64,000 nt of DNA from JANELJ01 sp024511395 (GTDB lineage Bacteria; Pseudomonadota; Gammaproteobacteria; GRL18): the NCBI GenBank assembly GCA_963681975.1, contig OY820613.1, forward strand, positions 124,001 to 188,000, read 5' to 3'. Under the pieces are notes generated by a model, which saw only the letters and a program-made list of their open reading frames with translations, was not told where the DNA came from and searched no databases. The stretch's first letter is position 1, and every line of letters starts with the position of its first letter. Position numbers and translations under genes: made by a program. Positions 1-7,087 of the stretch are shown one piece after another.

Positions 1-398
1 CCTACGACCATGACCAAATGGCGTAACCGGCCGGGTAAATCAGGCAGTGAAAAATTACTGATTGAAACCATTAAAGCCGGACTAAAGAGTAAAACTATCA
101 AGCCTGGCAGTTTAAAGAAAGTCACGGTAGATACTACCGTACAGGAAAAGAACATCGCTTTTCCAACCGATTCAAAGCTCCTGAACAAAGCCAGAGAAAA
201 TCTGGTTAAACTGTCCAAAGAGCACGGTATTAAACTGCGCCAGAACTATAATCGGGTTGGGCCGCAATATGTACTAATGGCCAGTCGTTATGCTTATGCA
301 AAACAGTTTAAACACATGAAGAAAATGAACAATAAACTGAAATCCCGTTTAGGTCGTGTTAAACGGGATATTGAACAACAACTGCCCAACTATTCTGT
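1..398 (+). pseudogene. IS5-family transposase, 5'- and 3'-truncated fragment
   Basis: The reading frame from position 10 matches residues of the longer transposase at 33686-35045 almost letter for letter (for example MTKWRNRPGKSGSEKLL and VTVDTTVQEKNIAFPTDSK), so this is the middle of the same IS5-family DDE transposase. The start of the gene lies before the window. Homology to the other copy stops at base 398, inside the codons for PNYSV, and the sequence switches at once to an unrelated helicase remnant on the opposite strand. The C-terminal DDE half is therefore missing. The DTTVQ motif carries what is probably the first catalytic Asp. No terminal inverted repeat or target duplication is left at the 398 junction, so the end arose by deletion or recombination rather than by clean insertion. 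Confidence 0.85.
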
Positions 399-692
399 CA
401 TATCTTCTCGAGCGAATCCCCATGCTGTTGTACCCACCACGCAAGCCGGTTGAATATGATTGACCAGCTCGTTGTTCTTTAGGATGGCAACATCATAGTC
501 TGCCAGCTCAGGCTCATTATCTTTTGTACAACAGAAGGTCGCAGCGATGCCTTCTTCTTTGCTGTATTTTGCTGTACTCAATAACAGGTTGTTAATCGCC
601 TTGTGGTTGTTGCTGGCGATTCCCACCTTTGCACCGGACTTCATAGTTCCGCGATGACATGTTTTCCGGTATAGGACTTACCAGCACCGGGT
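399..692 (-). pseudogene. Remnant of a Dna2/Nam7-like helicase (TM0106-type RecB-like nuclease/helicase family)
   Basis: Read on the minus strand, this stretch with its continuation beyond the IS66 element gives a P-loop, PFIQEPPGAGKSYTG, then HVIAEL, a frameshift near 645-650, then KSGAKVGIASNNHKAINNLL and further on VGTTAWGFAREDM. The PPGAGKSYTG and SNxHKxIxNLL blocks are typical of the superfamily 1 helicase domain of TM0106-family proteins, which join a RecB-like nuclease to a Dna2/Nam7-type ATPase. Only about 100 codons survive. The downstream end is lost at 398 where an IS5 fragment abuts; the upstream end is cut by IS66 and then ends about 20 bases beyond it. A one-base change near the CTATGAAG junction breaks the frame. 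Family assignment rests on motif recall and is moderately secure; that it is a dead helicase fragment is secure. Confidence 0.7.
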
Positions 693-790
693 GGCTCTTG
701 GTAAGCGCCAAATAATCCCACCTACCCCCACCCCTTAAAATCCTTCAAACTATTACTTTTTATAATTTCATAATCATAAAAGGTAACCCT

Positions 791-1076
791 ATGCCCCACG
801 AACGAGATGAAGAAATGCGCACACACCTGGCAGTCCAGCGGCCTGACCCGGAAGCAATACTGCCTGCAACACAATCTTAAAACTCATATGTTCAGTTACT
901 ACAAAGCCAAATTTCTGAGGCAGTCAGATGATAGTGAAAGCTTAATACCGGTGCAGGTTGTTCAGGATAAGACCGTTTCAGGTCTGATTTTAAACCTGCC
1001 CAATGGTTTAAGTCTGGAAATCCAGCCAGGCTTTGACCAGCCAACCTTTATGCAAGTACTGTCTTTACTGAAATAG
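791..1076 (+). pseudogene. tnpA: IS66 accessory protein TnpA, frameshifted
   Basis: The ATG at 791 starts the same MPHERDEEMRTHL as the intact copy (41085-41378, minus strand), but eight bases present there between two CCTG tetramers are missing here (near 828-835). The frame is lost after HL and the rest of the protein (WQSSGLTRKQYC to the stop at 1076) is found in another frame. IS66 TnpA is a small DNA-binding helix-turn-helix protein needed with TnpB and TnpC for transposition. The stop of tnpA is followed after four bases by the tnpB start, the usual tight spacing. Confidence 0.85.
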
Positions 1077-1258
1077 CTTAATGTTGCGTGTTAATCAAAA
1101 CACTCAGGTTTACCTGGCCTGTGGTGCCACCGATATGAGAAAGAGCATAAACGGATTAAGTCTGCTGGTTTCTGAAGTTCGGCAGCAGGATGTTTTCAGC
1201 GCCAGCCTGTTTGTCTTTTGTAATCGTAGCCGGGATAAACTTAAAATTCTGCACCGGG

Positions 1259-1416
1259 TGCATATTCTGGCCGATCATGAACACTGATTCTGATTTATCG
1301 TGAACACTGTTTCTGAACCATCATGAACACCCATTCTGTTCTATCGTGAACGCCGATTCTGATCTCATCGTGAACACTTTTACTGTTTTTCCAGAATCAG
1401 TGTTCACGATGGATCA
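1259..1416. repeat. Subterminal repeats of the IS21 left end
   Basis: The left end holds at least four spaced direct copies of a motif close to ATCRTGAACACnnATTCTG (about 1275, 1302, 1322, 1347, with a further one near 1370) and one inverted copy, CAGAATCAGTGTTCACGAT, at about 1392-1410. The right end (3838-3908) has the same motif in inverted orientation, GTGTTCACGATAGAACAGAAT and variants. Such multiple terminal repeats are the known binding sites of the IS21 transposase IstA. They are present unchanged in the second copy. Confidence 0.75.
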
Positions 1417-1482
1417 GAATCCTTTCCCACACATTGATATTCAATAACTGCTAACCTTCCTGATTTTTATTGGGGAATGGTT

Positions 1483-3033
1483 ATGCCAACAAAGAGACTA
1501 TCAATGCGACAATTACGAACAATATTAAGACTCAGACTGCAAGCCAAACTCAGCCTGCGCCAGATAAAAACCAGCCTGCGATTAAGCCTGGGTGCCGTAC
1601 AAAAAATCTGCAGTAAAGCAGAGGCTCTTGATCTGGACTGGCCCGCCATTGAACAACTGGACGATCAACAACTGGCCAGTCGGTTTTACCCCCAGGCCGA
1701 TACCCGGGTTTCCAGCGCATTCCAGCTCCCTGACTGGTCAGAGGTCTATCGGGAACTCAAACGCAAAGGAATGACCAGGCTCCTGCTTTGGGAAGAATAC
1801 ACACAACAATACCCAAACCGCTGTTACAGCTATCCACAGTACTGCATGCTGTACCAGCAATGGCAAAAGAAACAGAAACGCTCCATGCGTCAGCATCATA
1901 AGGCGGGAGAAAAACTCTTTGTTGATTATGCCGGTCAAACCGTTCCTGTTGTTCAGCAGGACACTGGTGAAATTCAGTTTGCCCGGATTTTTGTTGCCGT
2001 ATTAGGTGCTTCCAATTACACCTATGCAGAAGCTACCTGGAGCCAACGCCTGCCGGACTGGATCGGCAGTCATGTAAGAACCTTTGAATTTATAAAAGGG
2101 GTTCCCGTACTGTTAATTCCTGATAATCTTAAAAGCAGTACCACCCGGGCCTGTCGGTACGATCCGGATATTAATATGTCTTACCAGCAGATGGCGGCTC
2201 ATTATGGTACAGCCATCGTTCCTGCCAGACCCCGAAAGCCTCAGGATAAAGCCAAAGCTGAAGTGGGTGTGCAGATTATAGAACGCTGGATCCTGGCTCG
2301 TTTACGTCATCAAACGTTCTTCTCACTGACAGAGCTCAATCAGCAGATCCATGGCCTGCTTGAAGAGGTCAACAACAAACCCTTTAAGCAGCTTAAAGGC
2401 ACCCGGCAACAGTGGTTTGACTTGCTGGATAAACCGGCACTGCTGCCACTGCCCAAACAGGCGTTTGAGTTTACTGAAATCAAAACCGTCAAAGTCAATG
2501 TGGATTACCATATTCAGTTTGACGGACACCTGTATTCAGTACCTCATCATCTGGTGGGTGAAAAACCGGAAGTGCATGCCAAAGCATTCTTAATAGAGAT
2601 GTACTTTCATAACCGGTGCATCTGTCAGCATGCCAGACAATACCATTCTGGTACCACCACCGTACCGGCCCATATGCCAGAGCGCCATAAGAAACACCAT
2701 CAATGGACACCAGGGCGATTAATGAACTGGGCTAAGGATATTGGTGATGAAGTGCTTATCCGGGTTAAAAGCCAGTTGAAACAAAAGCAGCATGAAGAGC
2801 AGGCTTACCGGGTTTGCCCGGGCTTACTCAATCTGTCCCGACAATATCCTAATGAGCGTTTAAATAAGGCCTGCCAGATTGCCAATCATAAAAATCTCAA
2901 CCGGCTGAAGCACATTAAGTCTATATTGCTCAGCAATCAGGATAAGTTACAGCCTGACTTCTTTGAACAGAAAGAACCTTCTTCATTACCACAGTCTCAT
3001 GAGAACATTCGTGGCCCCAAAAGCTATCACTAA
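1483..3033 (+). CDS. istA: IS21 transposase IstA
   Basis: About 516 aa. An N-terminal helix-turn-helix region (residues about 5-50, LRLQAKLSLRQIKTSLRLS) precedes an rve-type integrase core. Candidate catalytic residues are visible in LFVDYAG (Asp), LIPDNLKSS (Asp) and DKAKAEVGVQ (Glu), the DDE set of IS21 transposases. I place the start at ATG 1483 because GGGG at 1472-1475 gives a normal ribosome-site spacing; the in-frame ATG at 1477 would be too close. istB follows 15 bases after the stop. This copy appears intact, unlike the deleted one at 31280-32156. It catalyses cut and strand transfer of the element together with the ATPase IstB. Confidence 0.93.
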   Translation: MPTKRLSMRQLRTILRLRLQAKLSLRQIKTSLRLSLGAVQKICSKAEALDLDWPAIEQLDDQQLASRFYPQADTRVSSAFQLPDWSEVYRELKRKGMTRLLLWEEYTQQYPNRCYSYPQYCMLYQQWQKKQKRSMRQHHKAGEKLFVDYAGQTVPVVQQDTGEIQFARIFVAVLGASNYTYAEATWSQRLPDWIGSHVRTFEFIKGVPVLLIPDNLKSSTTRACRYDPDINMSYQQMAAHYGTAIVPARPRKPQDKAKAEVGVQIIERWILARLRHQTFFSLTELNQQIHGLLEEVNNKPFKQLKGTRQQWFDLLDKPALLPLPKQAFEFTEIKTVKVNVDYHIQFDGHLYSVPHHLVGEKPEVHAKAFLIEMYFHNRCICQHARQYHSGTTTVPAHMPERHKKHHQWTPGRLMNWAKDIGDEVLIRVKSQLKQKQHEEQAYRVCPGLLNLSRQYPNERLNKACQIANHKNLNRLKHIKSILLSNQDKLQPDFFEQKEPSSLPQSHENIRGPKSYH

Positions 3034-3048
3034 CCAGGGAGTATCAGC

Positions 3049-3804
3049 ATGTTAGAACAAACCATTACCCAACTTCGACAATTAAAACTCACCGGCATGG
3101 CCGATGCCCTGCTTAGCCAGATTGAGCAGCCGGGCACCTATGAAGGCCTGTCCTTTGAGCAGCGAATACAATTACTGGCCGACACCGAAGCCCGGGAAAG
3201 AGAGCAGAGAAAGCAAAAGCGGCTGATTAAAGCCGCCCGCTTTAAACTGGCTGCACATGCCCAGGATATTGATTATCTGCATCCCGGAGGTTTACAGCAA
3301 TCTGTCATGGCTTCACTTCTGCAATGTGACTGGTTAAACAAAGCTCAGAACATTCTGTTCACTGGCCCCTGTGGCAGTGGTAAAACCTTTATTGCCTGTG
3401 CACCGGGGCATACGGCGTGTATGAAAGGTCATAGTGTTAAATATTACCGGTTGTCCCGGTTATTAATGATGCTTACCCGGAGCAAAGCAGACGGTACTTA
3501 CCTCAAAACACTTCAGTCTCTGGCCAAAACAGAGCTGCTGATCATTGATGACTGGGGACTGGAACTGTTAAAAGCGGTACAGCGCAATGACTTAATGGAA
3601 TTGATGGATGATCGCCATGGACATGCATCAACCATTATGCTCAGTCAGTTACCCACTGATCAGTGGCATCAGTCTATCGGTGACAATACGATTGCCGATG
3701 CCATTTTAGATCGGCTTATGCACAATGCCCACCGACTTAAATTAAAAGGTGAATCGATGCGAAAAACACGCTCATCATTGACGGATGGTGAACACTTAGG
3801 GTAA
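3049..3804 (+). CDS. istB: IS21 helper ATPase IstB
   Basis: 251 aa, the usual length of IstB, a AAA+ ATPase related to DnaC that selects target DNA and activates IstA. Walker A is GPCGSGKT (residues about 103-110) and Walker B LLIIDDWG (about 164-171). Compared with the copy at 32172-32927 this protein has Pro in place of Leu just after Walker A (CAPGH versus CALGH). A proline in the P-loop helix could impair ATP binding, so activity of this otherwise complete copy is uncertain; the other copy has the common Leu there but Ala for Gly after the Walker B Asp pair. Confidence 0.93.
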   Translation: MLEQTITQLRQLKLTGMADALLSQIEQPGTYEGLSFEQRIQLLADTEAREREQRKQKRLIKAARFKLAAHAQDIDYLHPGGLQQSVMASLLQCDWLNKAQNILFTGPCGSGKTFIACAPGHTACMKGHSVKYYRLSRLLMMLTRSKADGTYLKTLQSLAKTELLIIDDWGLELLKAVQRNDLMELMDDRHGHASTIMLSQLPTDQWHQSIGDNTIADAILDRLMHNAHRLKLKGESMRKTRSSLTDGEHLG

Positions 3805-4165
3805 AAAGACTGTACGCCAATGTGTGGGCAGGGTTGGGTGTTCACGATAGAACAGAATGGGTGTTCATGATGGATCAGAATTGGTGTTCACCATCAGCAG
3901 AATACGCACCGGGATAATAATGGTTTCTGGCTGTATTATAAGCGTCTGGAAAAGGGGCGCTTTAAATGGCCTGAGTTAAGAGGACAGACCTCTGCCAGTT
4001 TAACTCAGCGGGAATTAAACTGGCTTCCGGATGGTTTAAACATTGAAAAAGTTCAGGCTCACCCCCGACTGAACTATACGCATATTGGCTGACAAAACTA
4101 CGGATGAAGTCTTGAACAAGCGCAGAAAAAACCAAACAAAAACAAGGTGATGCATTGATTTAACG

Positions 4166-5578
4166 GTGAAACATTATACTTGCTGTAGTATAATACAGCC
4201 CATGAAATCCACTGCCGCATCAACCGACAAAACCATTGCTCAACTGCAATCCAGGATAGTGGATTTAGAAACCAAAGTCCGGTTTTATGAAGAGCAGTTT
4301 AACCTGTTACAACATAAACGCTTTGGTCGTTCTTCTGAAAAGCCCGATACACAGGCCGAGCTGTTTAATGAAGCCGAAAGCATTATAGCGGAAGAAGAAC
4401 GCGCCCATCAGGATGATACAGAAGCAGACTCTGCTCAAATCACCATTACCTATACCCGGAAAAAGCCCGGTCGCAAACCCTTACCCAAAGACCTGCCCGG
4501 AGAGCAAATTCGTTACGAATTACCCAAAAGCGAGCAGGTTTGCGGCTGTGGTCATGCTTTGCATGAAATCGGAGAAGACACCTCTGAACAACCGGATATC
4601 ATTCCGGCGCAGATTAAAGTTATAGAACACATTCGGGTCAAATACGCCTGCCGTCAGTGTGACAATGGCATTAAAACAGCGCCTGAACCGGCTCAGCCCA
4701 TTGAAAAGAGTATTGCATCACCTGGCTTACTGGCCCATATTGCCGTTGCCAGATATACCGATGCCTTACCCCTGTATCGACAGGAAGCCATATTTAAACG
4801 TCTGAACATTGATATTAACCGCACCAGCATGGCTAACCGGATGATAAAAACAGCCCAACTAAGTCAACCTCTGTTGCAACGACTTATTCATTATCAGTTA
4901 CAGCAATCCATTATCCAGGCCGATGAAACTCCGGTTCAGGTGCTCAATGAACCGGGAACAAAGGCACAAAGTCAGTCTTATATGTGGTTGTACCAAAGCG
5001 GCAGTAGCGGTGCATCTCCACCTGTTATTATTTATGATTATCAGCCCGGGCGCAGTGGGCTGTTTGCCAAAAACTACCTGCAGGATTTTAAAGGTCAATA
5101 TCTTCAAACCGATGGCTATAGTGGTTATGCCCAGGTGTGTACCCCGCAAAGTGGCATTGTCTCTGTCGGTTGCCGGGCCCATGCCCGGCGTAAGTTTGAT
5201 GAGGTGATTAAAGCCCTTAAGGGTAAAAACGTGAAACCCGGAAAGGCCATTCATTATGCTTTAAATCAATGGACTCAGTTAACCTGCTACATTGAAGATA
5301 GTCATCCGGAGATTGATAATAATGCCGCCGAACGGCGCATTAAACCGTTTGTGATTGGCAGAAAAAACTGGCTGTTCAGTCAGACACCCAATGGTGCTAT
5401 GGCCAGTGCGACGCTTTACAGTTTAATTGAAACGGCCAAAGCCAATAAACTGGAACCCTTTGCTTATATCCGTTATATCCTGACAGAGTTACCCAGGCTG
5501 GGCCGCCATGCAGAGCCTGAAGCATTTGATGCTTTACTGCCCTGGTTGTGTGCTGAAAAAATTCAGGCGTTACAGTAG
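4166..5578 (+). pseudogene. tnpC: IS66 transposase TnpC with internal in-frame deletion
   Basis: The frame is open for 470 codons from a GTG at 4166; ATG at 4202 (MKSTAASTDK) is the likelier start. It has a coiled-coil leader, a zinc-binding region (CGCGHALHE and CRQCDNG), and the IS66 DDE core with QADETPVQV and TDGYSGY for the two Asp and NNAAERRIKPF for the Glu. The intact copy is 60 residues longer: between GKNVKPGKA and IHYALNQW the region KLYAIEKQ to QLPGKA is missing here. The deleted 180 bp are bounded in the intact copy by near-identical CCCGGCAAGGC and CCGGGCAAGGC, so deletion by recombination between short direct repeats is likely. The loss lies between the second Asp and the Glu and probably inactivates the enzyme. 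Confidence 0.85.
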
Positions 5579-5617
5579 GTGGGGTAGCAGATCAATGTGG
5601 GATTAATTGGCGCTCAC

Positions 5618-5638
5618 GGCTCTTGAATAAATGGAATG
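5618..5638 (-). pseudogene. Upstream stub of the helicase remnant, beyond the IS66
   Basis: After the second copy of the GGCTCTTG duplication (5618-5625) the minus strand reads TIPFIQEPP in frame with the P-loop codons at 650-692, showing that the IS66 landed inside the Walker A motif of an older gene. The frame meets TAG about 20 codons from the P-loop, within the inverted-repeat stretch at 5639-5719, so only a stub remains. Confidence 0.6.
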
Positions 5639-5719
5639 GTTCGCCCCACTCTCTAACGGCATCATAAAAATGTGCCAAAATTGTGTTTTTACACATAACA
5701 ACAGAGTAGAGAGGCGAAC
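5639..5719. repeat. Short element with GTTCGCC/GGCGAAC ends
   Basis: GTTCGCC at 5639-5645 is matched by GGCGAAC at 5713-5719, and the adjoining ACTCTCT and AGAGTAGAGA are partly complementary. Inside, GTGTTTTTACAC is a small hairpin. The stretch interrupts the upstream end of the helicase remnant and could be a tiny non-autonomous element or solo end of another IS. No clear target duplication was found, so this stays a suggestion. The rest of 5720-5827 is an A/T-rich leader for sbcD holding the inverted pair ATGGTAAA (5756-5763) and TTTACCAT (5806-5813). Confidence 0.35.
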
Positions 5720-5827
5720 TGATGTGGTCTGATATTATTGTTAACCACCAGGCTAATGGTAAAACTAGAGATATAAAAATAAATTATTACGTCAATTTAT
5801 GACCCTTTACCATGATAAACTGACACT

Positions 5828-7087
5828 ATGAAAATTTTACATACATCAGACTGGCATCTGGGGCGCTCTCTGTATGGCTGCAAGCGTTATGAGGAGTTCA
5901 GGCGTTTTCTGGACTGGCTGATTGATACCATTGAGCAGGAGCAGGTGGATATTCTGCTGGTGGCCGGTGATATTTTTGATACCAGTATTCCACCCAATTA
6001 TGCTCAGGAACTGTATTATCGTTTTCTGCATAAGGTCTCTACCACCCATTGTCAGCATGTAGTTATTATCGCCGGCAATCATGACTCCCCATCCTTTTTA
6101 ACAGCTCCGGCAGCATTGTTACGAGTTTTGAATGTCTATGTAGTGGGTTCAGCAATGGAAGACCTGCGGGATGAAGTTATTGTGCTTAGGGACAATACTG
6201 ATCAGCCGCTGGCGATTGTCTGTGCCGTACCTTATTTAAGAGAAAAGGATATCCGCAGCGTAGAAAGCGGTGAAAGTGTGGAAGAAAAGGGTATCAAGCT
6301 GGTTGCTGGGCTTAAAGAGCATTATGCCCAGGTCTGTGATTATGCTCAACAGCAGCAACAGGATCAACAGCAGCAACAGGAACTGTACAGCCAGGTTGCT
6401 GAGCCGTTACCTGTTATTGCCATGGGCCATCTGTTTGCCGCTGGGGGGAAAACCCTGCATGAGGATGGTGTAAGAGAACTTTATGTTGGTTCTCTGGCTT
6501 ATATTGGTCAGGAAATGTTTCCGGAAAATATTGATTATCTGGCCCTGGGGCATCTGCATATTCCTCAATGTGTAGGTGATAATAATCACTTTCGCTACAG
6601 CGGTTCACCTCTGCCTATGTCCTTTGGGGAAGCCGAACAGGACAAACAGGTTATTATTGCTAATTTTGAAAAAGGTTCAGTCGATATTAGGGAAATAACT
6701 ATTCCCCGTTTTCAGCAGTTAAAACAGTTGAGCGGCAATCTGGATGAGATACAGTCTGAAATAGAAGCATTAAAACAACAGGCTGAATCCGTCTGGCTGG
6801 AAATTATCTATACAGGCAAGGATGTGGTACCTGATTTATGGTCACAGGTTGAAGAAATGCTAGCAGACAGTAAGCTGGAAGTATTGCGAATAAAAAATGA
6901 GGCTGCGTATAAGGGAATTGTGGTTATTGATGGTGAGGGTGAAACCCTGGACGATAGGGATGAATATGATGTTTTTAAATCCTGTCTGCAGGCCCATGAT
7001 ATTCCCAAAGAAAGCCGGGATGATCTGATGCAGTCCTATAAAGAAATCATTCACTCTCTACACGAAGAAGATCCCAACGCCTTATGA
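5828..7087 (+). CDS. sbcD: Exonuclease SbcD, nuclease subunit of SbcCD
   Basis: 419 aa calcineurin-like metallophosphoesterase. The metal-binding motifs are all present: DWHLG (8-12), GDIFD (47-51), GNHD (83-86) and GHLH (about 241-244), followed by the family C-terminal domain. With SbcC it forms the bacterial Mre11-Rad50 type complex that cuts hairpins and protein-blocked DNA ends, for instance at long palindromes. sbcC starts within its last codons (ATGA overlap), so the two are translationally coupled. Unusual is a glutamine-rich insert at residues 174-185, encoded by an 18-bp tandem duplication, in the region between the nuclease motifs. The start ATG 5828 gives MKILHTSDWHLG, the standard SbcD beginning. 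Confidence 0.96.
   Translation: MKILHTSDWHLGRSLYGCKRYEEFRRFLDWLIDTIEQEQVDILLVAGDIFDTSIPPNYAQELYYRFLHKVSTTHCQHVVIIAGNHDSPSFLTAPAALLRVLNVYVVGSAMEDLRDEVIVLRDNTDQPLAIVCAVPYLREKDIRSVESGESVEEKGIKLVAGLKEHYAQVCDYAQQQQQDQQQQQELYSQVAEPLPVIAMGHLFAAGGKTLHEDGVRELYVGSLAYIGQEMFPENIDYLALGHLHIPQCVGDNNHFRYSGSPLPMSFGEAEQDKQVIIANFEKGSVDIREITIPRFQQLKQLSGNLDEIQSEIEALKQQAESVWLEIIYTGKDVVPDLWSQVEEMLADSKLEVLRIKNEAAYKGIVVIDGEGETLDDRDEYDVFKSCLQAHDIPKESRDDLMQSYKEIIHSLHEEDPNAL
6347..6382 (+). repeat. 18-bp tandem duplication coding a poly-Gln insert in SbcD
   Basis: Two adjacent units, CAACAGCAGCAACAGGAT then the same with a final A, encode QQQQQD and QQQQQE. The repeat is in frame and lengthens a surface loop of SbcD. 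Confidence 0.9.

Larger units (their letters stand above)
1259..3908 (+). mobile_element. IS21-family element, copy 1 (full length, 2650 bp)
   Basis: Begins TGCATATTCTG and ends CAGAATACGCA, imperfect inverted ends with the TG...CA termini usual in IS21. The 5-bp sequence CCGGG flanks it on both sides (1254-1258 and 3909-3913). It carries istA and istB in the standard order, both open. A second copy at 31056-33031 shares both ends but lacks 674 bp of istA. The insertion lies inside the tnpB gene of an IS66 element, so this IS21 arrived later than the IS66. Confidence 0.95.
1081..4092 (+). pseudogene. tnpB: IS66 TnpB (Orf2), split by an IS21 insertion
   Basis: The first 59 codons (1081-1258, MLRVNQNTQVYLACGATDMRK to KILHR) match the intact 118-aa copy. 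At 1259 an IS21 element starts, and the frame runs into a stop nine codons later. The remainder (DNNGFWLYYKRLEKGRFKWPE to NYTHIG) resumes after the IS21 and ends with TGA at 4090-4092. Removing 1259-3908 and one copy of the 5-bp duplication CCGGG restores the whole frame, so the IS21 insertion is the only disabling lesion seen. TnpB is required for IS66 transposition; its precise role is poorly known. Confidence 0.9.
701..5617 (+). mobile_element. IS66-family element, copy 1 (carries a nested IS21 element)
   Basis: The ends are GTAAGCGCCAAATAATCC on the left and, reverse complemented, GTGAGCGCCAATTAATCC on the right, the typical GTAAGCG-type IS66 terminal repeats. A perfect 8-bp target duplication, GGCTCTTG, flanks it at 693-700 and 5618-5625, the size known for IS66. 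Inside are the three IS66 genes in order (tnpA, tnpB, tnpC), all damaged: tnpA by an 8-bp deletion, tnpB by the IS21 insertion, and tnpC by a 180-bp in-frame deletion. The second copy at 39019-41468 is intact and gives the reference for each lesion. Without the IS21 and its duplicated 5 bp the element would be about 2.26 kb. Confidence 0.95.

Noticed and set aside
4898..5254. Minus-strand frame of 118 codons in IS66
   Set aside because: It is opposite the DDE core of tnpC, recurs in the other copy at 39478-39918 for the same reason, and has no recognisable family.
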